Positions 42,426 through 52,041 of a stretch of DNA of 64,000 nt are shown here, piece by piece. Where the stretch lies: NCBI GenBank assembly GCA_963790335.1, contig CAWBOB010000003.1:224957-288956 (forward strand). The letters run 5' to 3'. The DNA comes from JAOUEA01 sp963790335. GTDB lineage: Bacteria > Actinomycetota > UBA4738 > HRBIN12. The position numbers were made by a program, and so were the translations under genes. The notes beneath the pieces are model-generated. The model ran no database searches, was not told the origin of the DNA, and saw only the letters and a list, made by a program, of their open reading frames with translations. How positions within the stretch are numbered: position 1 is the stretch's first letter; every line of letters starts with the position of its first letter.

Positions 42426-43907
42426 ACGTACGACGCGATCGTCTGCGGCGGAGGCACCGCGGGCTGCGTGCTTGCCGGGCGCCTCGTCGAGTCCGGTCGC
42501 CGCGTACTGGTTCTCGAGGCCGGCCCTGATCACGGTGGATACAGCGAGGGCCGTTGGCCGGCGGATCTGATCGACGCGCGGACCCTTCCCTTCTCGCACG
42601 ACTGGGGCTACACCTCCGGGCGTGAGCTGCCCGGCCGCTCGCTCAACTACGAACGGGCGAGGGTGATCGGGGGGTGCTCCGCTCACAACGGATGCACCGT
42701 CTCTTGGGGGCACCGCGCCGACTACGACGGCTGGGCCGCGATGGGGCTCGTCGGATGGTCGGCCGAAGACCTCGAGCCGGTGTTCCGCGAGGCCTCGGCA
42801 CGGCTCCGGGTGCGGCGGTTCGACGACGACGAGATCGCACCGTTCCACCGGGCGTTCATCGAGGCCGGCGCGGCGATGGACCTGCCGGAGATCGACGATC
42901 TCGAGTCGCTCGACGGAGGCCCGGGCGTCTGCGCCGAGCCGTCGAACAGTCCCGGAGGCATCCGATGGAACGCCGCGTTCGCCTACCTCGATCCGGTGCG
43001 CTCGAAGGCCGAGCTCACGATCGGCGCCGAGACGATCGTCGACCGGGTGCTGATCGAGGGCGGCCGTGCCGTCGGGGTCCGGGCGATCGGACCGAGCGGC
43101 CCGTTCGAGGTCGGGGCCGAGATGATCGTCGTGTGCGGCGGCACCTACGGATCGCCGGCGATCCTGCTGCGGAGCGGGCTCGGTCCCGCCGACGAGCTCA
43201 GGGGTCTCGGGGTCGACGTGATCGAGGACCTTCCCGTCGGGCGGAACCTCCACGATCAGCCGAGCTTCGAGTTGATCTTCGCGCCGAGCGACGAGCTGGA
43301 ACGACGCACCCGGGCGTTCGAGGCCGCAGGGCGCACCGTGCCCGATGAGCAGGGGTTCGCCAAGGCCGAGAGCGGCCGAGCGCAGGCCGACGGTGAGCCG
43401 TTCGACCTGCACGTGTTCCCCGAGATCGCGCTCGACGGCCGCCTCGGGGTCTTCGTGGCGATGCTCACGCCGCTGAGCCGCGGCGCACTCACGATCGGAG
43501 ATCTCGACCCCGAGGCCGCGCCGCGCATCGACCACGCCCTCTTGAGCGACGCCGAGGGCCATGACGTGGAAGCGTTGCTCGACGGCATCGAGTTCGGGCG
43601 CACGTTCGCCTCGACCGAGCCGTTCGCCTCGATGCTCGATCGTGAGCTCGAGCCGGGTCCCAGCGCTCCCGCGCGCCACGACCTGCGTGAGGCCGCGCGA
43701 CGCGGCGTGATCCACTACTGGCACCCGGTCGGCACGTGCTCGATGGGCGCCGTGACCGACCCCTCCGGGCACGTGCCCGGCGTCGAGGGCCTCGTGGTTG
43801 CCGACGCCTCGGTCATGCCGGTGGTTCCGCGCGCCACGACGAACGTCCCGACGGTGGTCGTCGCGGAACGGATCGCCGCGGGTCTCATCGCATCACCGCC
43901 GGCCTGA
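42426..43907 (+). CDS. GMC-family FAD oxidoreductase, start codon unclear
   Basis: FAD-dependent alcohol or sugar oxidase/dehydrogenase family. The dinucleotide motif YDAIVCGGGTAGCVLAGRLVESGRRVLVLEAGPDHGG begins right after the cysC stop, but no ATG, GTG or TTG precedes it in frame after a stop at 42390; ACG at 42426 is the only codon at the expected place. GTG 42468 would cut off the FAD loop. Other motifs are normal: GGCSAHNGCTVSWGH, GTYGSPAILLRSGLGPADEL, catalytic HYWHPVGTCSMGA and VADASVMPVVPRATTNVPTVVVAERIA. A GMC oxidase beside guaB3-guaA is typical of actinobacteria (compare choD). Confidence 0.9.
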   Translation, partial: TYDAIVCGGGTAGCVLAGRLVESGRRVLVLEAGPDHGGYSEGRWPADLIDARTLPFSHDWGYTSGRELPGRSLNYERARVIGGCSAHNGCTVSWGHRADYDGWAAMGLVGWSAEDLEPVFREASARLRVRRFDDDEIAPFHRAFIEAGAAMDLPEIDDLESLDGGPGVCAEPSNSPGGIRWNAAFAYLDPVRSKAELTIGAETIVDRVLIEGGRAVGVRAIGPSGPFEVGAEMIVVCGGTYGSPAILLRSGLGPADELRGLGVDVIEDLPVGRNLHDQPSFELIFAPSDELERRTRAFEAAGRTVPDEQGFAKAESGRAQADGEPFDLHVFPEIALDGRLGVFVAMLTPLSRGALTIGDLDPEAAPRIDHALLSDAEGHDVEALLDGIEFGRTFASTEPFASMLDRELEPGPSAPARHDLREAARRGVIHYWHPVGTCSMGAVTDPSGHVPGVEGLVVADASVMPVVPRATTNVPTVVVAERIAAGLIASPPA

Positions 43908-43930
43908 TCGGGGCGCCGGAGGGCGTCTGT

Positions 43931-43936
43931 TACCCT
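43931..43936 (+). promoter_or_regulatory. Possible -10 box for guaB3
   Basis: TACCCT, about 74 bases before the guaB3 ATG, would place the start of transcription just ahead of the hairpin at 43952. No clear -35. Confidence 0.35.
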
Positions 43937-43951
43937 GCGTCCATGGAGAGG

Positions 43952-43981
43952 TGACGCCCATCGGGGAACCGGTGGGCGTCA
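43952..43981 (+). other. Stable hairpin with GGAA tetraloop ahead of guaB3
   Basis: TGACGCCCATCGG and CCGGTGGGCGTCA form a 13-pair stem (one T-G pair) closed by GGAA, a GNRA-type loop. It lies 44 bases after the GMC stop and 28 before guaB3. It could terminate the upstream operon or act in the guaB3 leader; without a T run the sequence does not decide. Confidence 0.6.
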
Positions 43982-44009
43982 TGCGTTCGGGGCCGAGACA
44001 GGGGTGGAC

Positions 44010-45170
44010 ATGGAGTTCGAGATCGGCATCGGCAAGACCGCCAGACGGGCGTACGGCTTCGACGAGGTCGCGATCGTGCCCTCACGGCGCACGCGCGACC
44101 CCCAAGACGTGAGCATCGAATGGGAGATCGACGCCTACACGTTCGGGCTCCCGATGATGGCGAGCGCCATGGATGCGGGGGTCTCGCCGGCGACCGCCGT
44201 CGCCATCGGCAAGCTCGGCGGGCTCGCCTGCTTGAACCTCGAGGGCCTCTGGACGCGGTACGAGGACCCCGACCCGATCTACGAGGAGATCGCCGCGCTG
44301 CCCGACGAGAAGGCGACCCGGCGCATGCAGGAGATCTACGCCGAGCCCATCAAGGAAGAGCTGATCGGCCGCCGTATCGAGGAGATCAAGGCGGGTGGCG
44401 TGACGACGAGCGCGTCCATCACCCCCCAGCGCGTGGAGCGATACTCGAAGCTCGTGCTCGACGCGGGTCTCGACATCCTGGTGATCCAAGGCACCGTCGT
44501 CTCGGGTGAGCACGTGTCGAGCCAGCAGGATCCGCTCAACCTCAAGGAGTTCATCCCTGCCTTCGACATCCCGGTGATCGTGGGCGGCTGCGCCTCGTAC
44601 GCGACGGCCCTGCACCTGATGCGCACCGGCGCGGTCGGGGTGCTGGTCGGCGTCGGCCCCGGCAACGCCTGCACCACCCGAGGCGTGCTCGGGGTCGGCG
44701 TGCCGCAGGCGACCGCGATCGCCGATGCGGCGGCAGCACGACGTGAGCACCAGCACGAGACCGGGCGCTACTGCCACGTCATCGCCGATGGGGGCATGCG
44801 CACCGGCGGCGATATCGCGAAGGCGATCGCGTGCGGCGCCGACGCTGTGATGATCGGCTCGCCGATGACGCGCGCCTACGAGGCGCCCGGCCGCGGGTAC
44901 CACTGGGGCATGGCGACCTTCCACCCGACGCTTCCCCGTGGCGCTCGGGTGAAGACCGAACAGGTCGCGACGATCGAGGAGATCCTCACCGGTCCGGCCC
45001 ACGAGAACGACGGCACCTTCAACCTGTTCGGCGCCCTCGCGACGTCGATGGCCACGACCGGCTACGAGACGATCAAGGAGTTCCAGAAGGCGGAGCTCGT
45101 GATCGCCCCATCGATCAAGACCGAAGGCAAGATCTACCAGACGCAACAGCGCGTGGGCATGGGGCACTGA
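44010..45170 (+). CDS. guaB3: GuaB3-family IMP dehydrogenase-related protein
   Basis: 386 residues from ATG 44010 (GTG 44004 also in frame). It begins MEFEIGIGKTARRAYGFDEVAIVPSRRTRDPQDV, the actinobacterial GuaB3 pattern. The catalytic Cys loop is GNACTTRGVLGVGVPQATAIADA, and the phosphate-binding segment IADGGMRTGGDIAKAIACGADAVMIGSPM. The CBS pair of true GuaB is absent. The function of this paralogue is less settled than that of GuaB; recent work on family members points to GMP reductase activity. guaA follows after 3 bases. Confidence 0.93.
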   Translation: MEFEIGIGKTARRAYGFDEVAIVPSRRTRDPQDVSIEWEIDAYTFGLPMMASAMDAGVSPATAVAIGKLGGLACLNLEGLWTRYEDPDPIYEEIAALPDEKATRRMQEIYAEPIKEELIGRRIEEIKAGGVTTSASITPQRVERYSKLVLDAGLDILVIQGTVVSGEHVSSQQDPLNLKEFIPAFDIPVIVGGCASYATALHLMRTGAVGVLVGVGPGNACTTRGVLGVGVPQATAIADAAAARREHQHETGRYCHVIADGGMRTGGDIAKAIACGADAVMIGSPMTRAYEAPGRGYHWGMATFHPTLPRGARVKTEQVATIEEILTGPAHENDGTFNLFGALATSMATTGYETIKEFQKAELVIAPSIKTEGKIYQTQQRVGMGH

Positions 45171-45173
45171 CCG

Positions 45174-46728
45174 GTGGTGTCCGACCCGCGCCCCGTGCTG
45201 GTCGTCGATCTCGGGCGCGCAGTACGCGCAGCTGATCGCGCGGCGGGTGCGCGAGGCGCACGTCTACTCCGAGATCGTCGCCCACGATGTGCCGGCAGAA
45301 GAGGTTCGCGCGCTAGGCGGCCGGCCGGCATCGATCCTGAGCGGTGGCCCCGCATCGGTGTACACGGCGAGGGGCTCCGCAGGTGGACCCCGGGTCTGTT
45401 CGACCTCGGAGTGCCGGTGCTCGGCATCTGCTACGGGCATCAGCTGATGGCGCGAGCCCTCGGCGGCGAGGTGGCGGCCACCGGGCAGCGTGAGTACGGC
45501 GCGACGGAGCTCGCGATCGACGAGCGCGGCGGCGGTGTGCTGCTGCAGGATCTGCCGGCTCGCGACATCGTCTGGATGAGCCACGGTGATGCGGTCACGC
45601 GCGAGCCCTCAGGCTTCCGGGTGACCGCGGCGACCGACCGGATCCCGATCGCGGCGATGGAGGACCCGGCGCGCGGCCTGTACGCCGTGCAGTTCCATCC
45701 GGAGGTGACCCACACCTCCCACGGACAGGACGTGATGAAGCGGTTCCTCTACGACGGGTGCGACCTGCTTCCCGACTGGACGCCGACGAACATCATCGAT
45801 GACCAGGTCGCGCGCATCCGCGAGCAGGTCGGTGATTCGCATGTGCTCTGCGCGCTGAGCGGAGGGGTCGACTCCGCGGTGGCGGCGCTGCTCGTGCTAT
45901 CGGGCGGTGGGGGACCAGCTCACGTGCGTCTTCGTCGACCACGGGCTGAACCGCGAGGGTGAGCCCGATCAGGTCGAGGAAGCGTTCGCCCGCCACTTCC
46001 AGGTGCCGCTCGTGCACGTGAAGGCCGCCGACCGGTTCCTCGCCCGGCTGGCGGGTGTGACCGATCCCGAGGTGAAGCGCAAGACGATCGGCGAGGAGTT
46101 CATCCGTGTCTTCGAGGAAGTCGCCCGCGAGCACGCCGACGCGTCGTTCCTCGTGCAAGGCACGCTCTATCCAGACGTGATCGAGTCGGGCTCGAAGACC
46201 GCTGCCAACATCAAGAGCCACCACAACGTGGGCGGCCTGCCCGAGGACATGACGTTCGAGCTCGTCGAGCCGCTGCGTGACCTGTTCAAGGACGAGGTGC
46301 GCTCGGTGGGTGCCGAGCTCGGGCTGCCGGAGGAGATCGTGCAGCGTCAGCCGTTCCCGGGACCGGGGCTCGCGGTGCGCATCGTGGGCGAGGTGACCGC
46401 CGAGAACCTCGCGAAGGTCCGCGGGGCCGATTCGGTGGTTCGCGAGGAGATCAGGCGCGCCGGGCTGGATCGCGAGACGTGGCAGGCGTTCTGCGTGCTG
46501 CTCGCCGAGGTGGCGTCGGTGGGCGTGATGGGCGACGGCCGCACCTACGAGAACCCGGTGATCGTGCGGGCGGTCACGAGCGAGGATGCGATGACCGCCG
46601 ACTGGGCGCGGCTTCCCGACGACGTGCTCGACCGCATCTCGTCGCGGATCGTGCGTGAGGTGCCGGGTGTGAACCGGGTCGCCTACGACATCACGTCGAA
46701 GCCCCCCGGCACGATCGAGTGGGAGTAG
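45174..46728 (+). CDS. guaA: GMP synthase (three frameshift sites)
   Basis: Aminates XMP to GMP. Pieces in three frames form one protein: VLVVDLG, one extra G near 45210, then REAHVYSEIVAHDVPAEEVRALGGRPASILSGGPASVY; a net loss of one base between about 45366 and 45395, then PGLFDLGVPVLGICYGHQ (amidotransferase Cys) to FHPEVTHTSHG (His); the PP-loop LCALSGGVDSAVAALLV; one extra C near 45897, then GDQLTCVFVDHGLNREGE, the dimerisation domain and GTIEWE at the end. Restored length is about 517 residues, as expected. GTG start at 45174 or 45177. Confidence 0.93.
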
Positions 46729-46774
46729 TTCCGGCCTGCCCGGATGTGTCGTTCGCCTTGTCGGTGCCTGACCG

Positions 46775-46883
46775 TAGACTCGCCGATGTGCCGGTCGGCC
46801 GCCACCCAACGCTAATCGGCGACACCGATAGTGGGTCTCGCGATCACAGGCGCGACTCGTCGTCGACACCGATAGCGGTGTCG
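46775..46883 (+). promoter_or_regulatory. Promoter box and palindromes ahead of the XRE gene
   Basis: TAGACT (46775-46780) is followed by two dyads that share CGACACCGATAG: an imperfect one at 46812-46831 and a perfect 20-base one, CGACACCGATAGCGGTGTCG, at 46864-46883. Repeated dyads just before a helix-turn-helix gene suggest autorepressor operators. The 217-base gap holds no convincing gene. Confidence 0.45.
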
Positions 46884-46945
46884 AGGGTCCCGCTACCGAG
46901 ATCCGGCGCTGGCGGCCCGCGGCCTGCCTGACTTCACCGCGATGC

Positions 46946-47270
46946 TTGAGGCAGATCTCGCTGGCGCCGCGGCCGTTGCGACTTCCGGCCAATCTCGAAC
47001 TTCGCCCCTCGGGTCTGGGCGAACTGATCCTCTCGGCCCGTGAACTGTCGGGCATGTCCCAGCGCGACCTGGCGGCGAGGGCTCGCACATCGCAGGCGGC
47101 AGTGACCGCGATCGAGACAGGGAACCGCGTCCCAACCGTGCGCACGGCCATGCGGCTCGCGCAAGCAGCCGGTTTGGAGTTGATGGTCGGGCTCCGGACG
47201 CCCGGGCGCACGGGAGCCGGTCGTGCTCGGGGCCCTCATCGCGAACATCGAAGACGGGCTCGCCGACTGA
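46946..47270 (+). CDS. XRE-family helix-turn-helix regulator (one-base frameshift)
   Basis: About 107 residues when one G is removed from the CCCGGG at about 47211-47213. The HTH is GELILSARELSGMSQRDLAARARTSQAAVTAIETGNRVPTVRTAMRLAQAAGLELMVGL; the restored tail is REPVVLGALIANIEDGLAD. The start is uncertain (TTG 46946; ATG 46942 is in another frame). It resembles XRE antitoxin-type regulators, for example those paired with AbiEii-like nucleotidyltransferases, but no toxin gene is seen beside it. Confidence 0.65.
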
Positions 47271-47315
47271 CGTTCCGCTCGTCGCTCCTTCGGTCTTCGA
47301 GGGGCCGCCCGACCG

Positions 47316-47952
47316 CTAGGCGGGACCGCCGATCCGGCGGGCGGTCACGATCAGGCGCTCGCTGCTCGAGTACTTCGGGTGGCAGGTCGTGAGCACCAAG
47401 CGTGGGGCGCGGCGTCTGCGTGAGCACCCGGCCCGAGCCTTCCGACGGGATGACGAACACATCGTCGATCTCGTAGCGGTAGGTGCCGTAGCGGTGCGCA
47501 CGATGATCTCGTCACCGCGGGTCAGCTCTTCGAGGTCGAAGAACGGGCGCCTGGTAGGTGGTGCGGTGTCCCGCGATGCCCACGCGGCCCGCGTCGTCCC
47601 AGGGGTCCGCCGTGTCGGGATAGTGGCCCGGCCCGTCCTTCAGGTCCTCGTAGCTCGTGCCCTGCACCACCATGAAGTTCACGTCGATCGCCGGGATCTC
47701 GATCTGGGCGTAGGCGTCGCCGAGCGGCACGCGGTCGGGAGCCGTCGAGGGATCGGCCGGCGCACCGCCGATATCGCGCTCGAACGCCGTGCGCAGGCGC
47801 TCCTGGGCCTCGGCGGTGTGCAGGCCCGTGCCCCAGAGCGACCACCCGACGTAGCCGGCGAAGCCGGCCGCCGCCATCAGGCAGACCATGCCGAACCAGT
47901 GCACGACGTGCGCCAGCCTCCGCGCGCCTGCCGCTCGACGGTCATCGTCCAA
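47316..47952 (-). CDS. Class E-like sortase (three frameshift sites)
   Basis: Cell-wall transpeptidase. The membrane anchor is VVHWFGMVCLMAAAGFAGYVGWSLW (about 16-40). The catalytic His is in GIAGHRTTYQAP. After one extra base near 47540 the protein continues FFDLEELTRGDEIIVRTA; a missing base near 47494 gives TYRYEIDDVFVIPSEGSGRVLTQTPRPT; one extra base near 47405 leads to LVLTTCHPKYSSSERLIVTARRIGGPA with catalytic Cys and Arg. Restored length about 211 residues. Class E is inferred from TTCHP and overall layout. No sortase substrate is evident nearby. Confidence 0.85.
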
Positions 47953-47990
47953 CGGTACCCTCAGGCTCGGCTTGCGTCGTGCATGCCACC

Positions 47991-47996
47991 TACACT
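47991..47996 (+). promoter_or_regulatory. Possible -10 box for leaderless pcrA
   Basis: TACACT ends 6 bases before the pcrA GTG, with no Shine-Dalgarno sequence; the gap is shared with the divergent sortase gene. Confidence 0.4.
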
Positions 47997-48002
47997 GGCC
48001 TC

Positions 48003-50332
48003 GTGAACGCGGTCTCGCCCTTGATCGAGGGCCTGAACGACATCCAGACCGAAGCCGTCCTGCACACGGAGGGTCCGGTGCTGATCGTGGCGGGGGCCGG
48101 AAGCGGCAAGACCCGGGCGCTCACCCATCGCATCGCCTACCTGATCCGCGAACACGGGGTCTCGCCGTTCGAGATCCTCGCGATCACGTTCACGAACAAG
48201 GCCGCCCGCGAGATGGCTGAGCGTGTCGGAGGGCATGCTCGGGCGAGCGGGTCACCAGGGGCATGTGGATCCTCACGTTCCACTCGACCTGTGCGCGCCT
48301 GCTCCGCCGTGAGCACACGCACCTGGGGGTGCCGAGCGGGTTCACGATCTACGACGACGGCGACACCGAGCGGCTGATCGCCGGCATCCTGAAGGACCTC
48401 GACCTCGACCCAAGCGGTTCCCGCCGCGGGCGATGGCGAGCGGCATCTCGCGCGCGAAGGACCAGGTGATCGGGCCCGACGAGTTCGCCGAGCATGGCGC
48501 GCAACTTCTACGAGGAGACGATCGCGAAGGTGTATCACCGCCTACGAAGCCCGCAAGGCGGCGCGGGGGCGCTCGACTTCGACGACCTGATCACGCGAGA
48601 CCGTTCGGCTGTTCCGCGAGCACCCCGAGGTGCTGGACCACTACCAGGAGCGGTTCCGCTACCTGATGGTCGACGAGTACCAGGACACGAACCGCGCGCA
48701 GTACGAGCTGGTGAACATGCTCGCCGCGAAGCTACCGCAACGTGTGCGTCGTGGGCGACGCCGACCAGGGCGTGTACAGCTGGCGCGGCGCCACGATCCA
48801 GAACATCTTGGACTTCGAGCGCGACTATCCCGATGCGCAGGTGTTCCTGATGGAGCAGAACTACCGCTCCACGCAGAACATCCTGGAGATCGCCAACGCG
48901 CTGATCGAGCACAACCAGCAGCGCAAGCCGAAGGCGCTGTGGACCGAGGCCGGGTCACGGCGAGCTGATCGTGCGTTTCAGCGCCGAGGACGAGCACGAG
49001 GAAGCATTCTTCGTCGTCGACGAGATCGAACGACTGCGCGAGACCGAGGGCTTCCGCTACTCCGACGTCGCGGTCTTCTATCGCACGAACGCGCAGTCGC
49101 GCGTGCTGGAGGACGTGCTGATGCGGGTCGGCACGCCCTACCGCGTGTTCGGTGGCGTGCGGTTCTACCAGCGCAAGGAGATCAAGGACGTCCTCGGCGT
49201 ACCTGCGCCTGCTGCTGAACCCGCAGGACGTGATCTCGTTCCGCCGCGTGGTGAACACGCCCAAGCGTGGCATCGGCGACGCGACCGTCGCGGCCTGGAG
49301 TCGTTCGCCGAGACGAGGGCATCGACGTGCTCGAGGCGGTCGCCGCGTGGACGAGATCGCGGTGTTGCGACCCGGGCGAAGGGGGCGGTGGCCGGGTTCA
49401 ACCAGATCATGGAGGCGATCCGGCGCCATCACGACGACGGCGCTGGGCCCGCGCGCATGGTGGAGTTCGCGGCCTCGAGTCGGGCTACATCGTGGAGCTC
49501 GAAGAAGAGCGCACGGTCGACGCGCAGGGCCGTATCGAGAACATCCAGGAGCTCGCGGGCGTGTCGCGGCCGAGCTGCTCACGCGCGAGCCCGACGCCGG
49601 CCTCGAGCAGTTCCTCGAGCAGGTGTCGCTGATCGGCGAGCAGGACGAGTACGACGAGGACGCATCGAGCGTCACGCTGATGACACTGCACATCGCCAAG
49701 GGACTCGAGTTCCCGATCGTGTTCATCGTCGGGATGGAGGACGGCATCTTCCCGCACTTCCGATCGATGACCGACGCCGCGCCCTCGAGGAAGAACGCCG
49801 GCTCGCGTACGTGGGCATCACCCGGGCGCGACAGCGTCTCTATCTGACGCACGCCTGGAGCCGAACGCTCTTCGGCCAGAGCCAGTACAACCCGCCGTCT
49901 CGGTTCCTCGGCGAGATGCCGGAACACCTGTTCGACGTGCGTGAGAGCGAGGGCTCGGCGACCGGATACGGCGGGCGGTACCGGGAGGTCGCGGAAGCCG
50001 TGTGACAGCGGGTGCCGGCCCAGGTCCGGGTTCAGGCGCCGGCGGGTACCCCGGCGCGGGCCGCGGCGGCGGACGCGTGATCGGCGGACGCCGCGAGCAC
50101 GACGACGACGACCGTGCCCAGCGCCGACTGGACCCCCCCGCGACCACGAGGTGTTCCCGCTCGTGAGGTGCCCGTCATCGTGCCGGGCGACACCGTCGTG
50201 CACGAACGATGGGGCGAGGGCATCGTGCTCACCGTGAGCGGCAACGGCGACGGCGCCGAGGCCACGATCTCGTTCCCCGAGGTGGGGGAGAAGCGCGTGC
50301 TGCTCGCCTACGCCCCGCTAAGGAAAGCGTGA
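48003..50332 (+). CDS. pcrA: ATP-dependent DNA helicase PcrA/UvrD1 (many frameshifts)
   Basis: SF1A 3'-5' helicase for repair and replication. The protein is recovered only by moving among all three frames at more than a dozen sites between 48.2 and 50.0 kb. Motifs in order: LNDIQTEAVLHTEGPVLIVAGAGSGKT, TFTNKAAREM, WILTFHSTCARLLRREH, GALDFDDLI, YLMVDEYQDTN, GDADQGVYSWRGA, QNYRSTQNIL, RTNAQSR, VTLMTLHIAKGLEFPIVFIVG, LAYVGITRARQRLYLTHA. After a Gly/Pro linker the actinobacterial C-terminal domain reads DTVVHERWGEGIVLTV to RVLLAYAPLRKA. About 776 residues, close to mycobacterial UvrD1. GTG start. Confidence 0.9.
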
Positions 50333-50339
50333 AGCGGGG

Positions 50340-51820
50340 CTATCTCGCCGACAGGACGTCCAGCACGTTGCGGGTGACCCGCTCGACATCGGGGTCGCCG
50401 ACCCACGAGTCCGCAGGTCCAGTCGGTGACGCCGGCGTTGAAGACGGTGCCGCCGCCGTTGGGCTTCGTGAACACGCCGATGCAGGCATGGTTGTTCGTC
50501 ACCCGGTGCACCTGGTCGCGCCAGCCCGGCCCGAACACGGCCATCGCGGTGTTCTCGAGCTCGCCCGGCTCGTGCGCGTACCGGCTCGGCTGCTCGGCTT
50601 GACTCCAGAGGCGCGCCGGGGCGGTGGCCAGGATCTCGAGCCCGTCGGGCGCGCCGTCGGCCCCGGTCGGGACGGGGAGGCCGTCGGGACCGGTCGTGAG
50701 CTCCACGCCGTCGACCTCGTAGGCCACGATCGAGTCGGCGCGGCCGAGCTCGTCGCCGTAGCGCAGATCCGTGCCCTCGAACGCCCAGTGCTCGGGGCCG
50801 CCACACCGTGTACGCGCCCGATCCGCGGGGCACGCCGAGGCCGTAGCGCGAGTAGCCGCCACGGGTGAAGGTGAGGCCGATCGTGCGCGTCTCGGGCCAG
50901 GCGATGCGCCGATCGCTCCACGGCCCGGTCACGAGTCGCTCGTCGGGGGTGCCGACGACCGGATCCTCGTCGGCCCGGTACTTGAAGCAGGTCATCGTGC
51001 GATGAGTCGTCGTCGAACCGCACCTGCCAGAAGCACGTGTTCCCGCTGAAGGATCGCCGCGTTGCCGCCGGCGTCGGTGAAGGCGTCGAGGGCCTCGCGC
51101 ATGCCCCACGACCAGTACTCGTCGTGGCCCACCGATAGGTACAGACGGTGGCCGTCGAGCACCTCGGGGTGCTGCTCGAGGTCCTCGGAGATCGCGACGT
51201 CGACGCTCGTAGCCGCTCGACTCGGCCCAGCGGACGAAGTCGCGCTCCCACGTCGCCCAGCCGGAGCCGCCGCTCCAGACCGACAGCCCGAGCGGCTCCG
51301 CCCACCGGAAGTACCACAGGCCCTCCCGGTCGGGTTCCGGTTGCATCTTGCGCCGCGCCGGTGACGGCTTGTCGAGGAAGCCGCGCGCGAGCGGACGTTC
51401 GAACGAGACCTGCGTCCCGCCCGTGTAGAGGCTCGGGCCGCCCCAGTCGTTGTAGGCGTTCCACGTGGACGTCGAGAGCACGAGCACGATCGGGGCGCGC
51501 GTCGCCCCGGGCTCCGGTCGCACCACGAAGAACGCGTCGGCGCGATCATCGCCCGCGGTGAGCGTCACGGAGTAGTAGCCGCTCCTCCAGTCCGCGCCGA
51601 TCGGGATCTCGAGCGCCGCCGGCCAGCCGCACCCGTTCGCCGCTGCATCCGCCGGGGTGTCGAACGCCGTGCCTTCGATCGACCCTGCGCGCCAGACCAC
51701 CTCGCGATCTGCGCCTTCCCGCGCGACCTCGGCGTCGAACGTCGTGGCATCGGTCGAGACGTGTAGCGGCAGCGTCTCGCCGGGCGTGGCCGATCGTGGA
51801 AAGCAGTACGCCTCGAGCAT
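50340..51820 (-). CDS. N,N-dimethylformamidase beta-subunit-like protein (about five frameshifts)
   Basis: About 493 residues when five indels (near 51212, 51051, 51008, 50805 and 50412) are bridged. N-terminal MLEAYCFPRSATPGETLPLHVSTDA, then VLSTSTWNAYNDWGGPSLYTGG, VDVAISEDLEQHPEVLDGHRLYLSVGHDEYWSWGMREALDAF, GNTCFWQVRFDDD, TMTCFKYRADEDP and GGGTVFNAGVTDWTCGL. This matches the large DMFase catalytic-subunit family, whose members include amidases; many are of unknown substrate. Convergent with pcrA (7 bases). A 54-residue membrane protein gene lies 4 bases upstream. Confidence 0.75.
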
Positions 51821-51824
51821 GCGG

Positions 51825-51989
51825 TTACCGGAACAGCGCGAAGTAGCCCGCGACCAGGATCACCATGCCGGCCACGAGGGGAGCGACCACCCATGCCAGT
51901 CCGAGGCGTCCTCGGTACGGTCCCAACGTGCCGACCTTGGTCGTCGGTTTCAGGCCGGGCGGTCGGATCTGGAGCTTCCTGCGAGCCAC
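51825..51989 (-). CDS. 54-residue single-pass membrane protein
   Basis: GTG 51989 to TAA. Basic N-terminus MARRKLQIRPPGLKPTTKVG, then one hydrophobic helix LAWVVAPLVAGMVILVAGYFALF ending at the C-terminus: probably a membrane anchor with the N-terminus inside. Only 4 bases separate its stop from the DMFase-like start, so they are likely co-transcribed. No family recognised. Confidence 0.6.
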   Translation of the reverse strand: MARRKLQIRPPGLKPTTKVGTLGPYRGRLGLAWVVAPLVAGMVILVAGYFALFR

Positions 51990-52041
51990 GAGCCCAGTCT
52001 ACGGCGGGTACAGTCGCCGCCCTGTCTGCGGGCGGTCTAGC

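Noticed and set aside
45174..50005. Programmed ribosomal frameshifting in guaA or pcrA
   Set aside because: More than a dozen shifts per gene in both directions, at ordinary G/C runs and without slippery sequences or shared structure, fit sequencing errors, not recoding.
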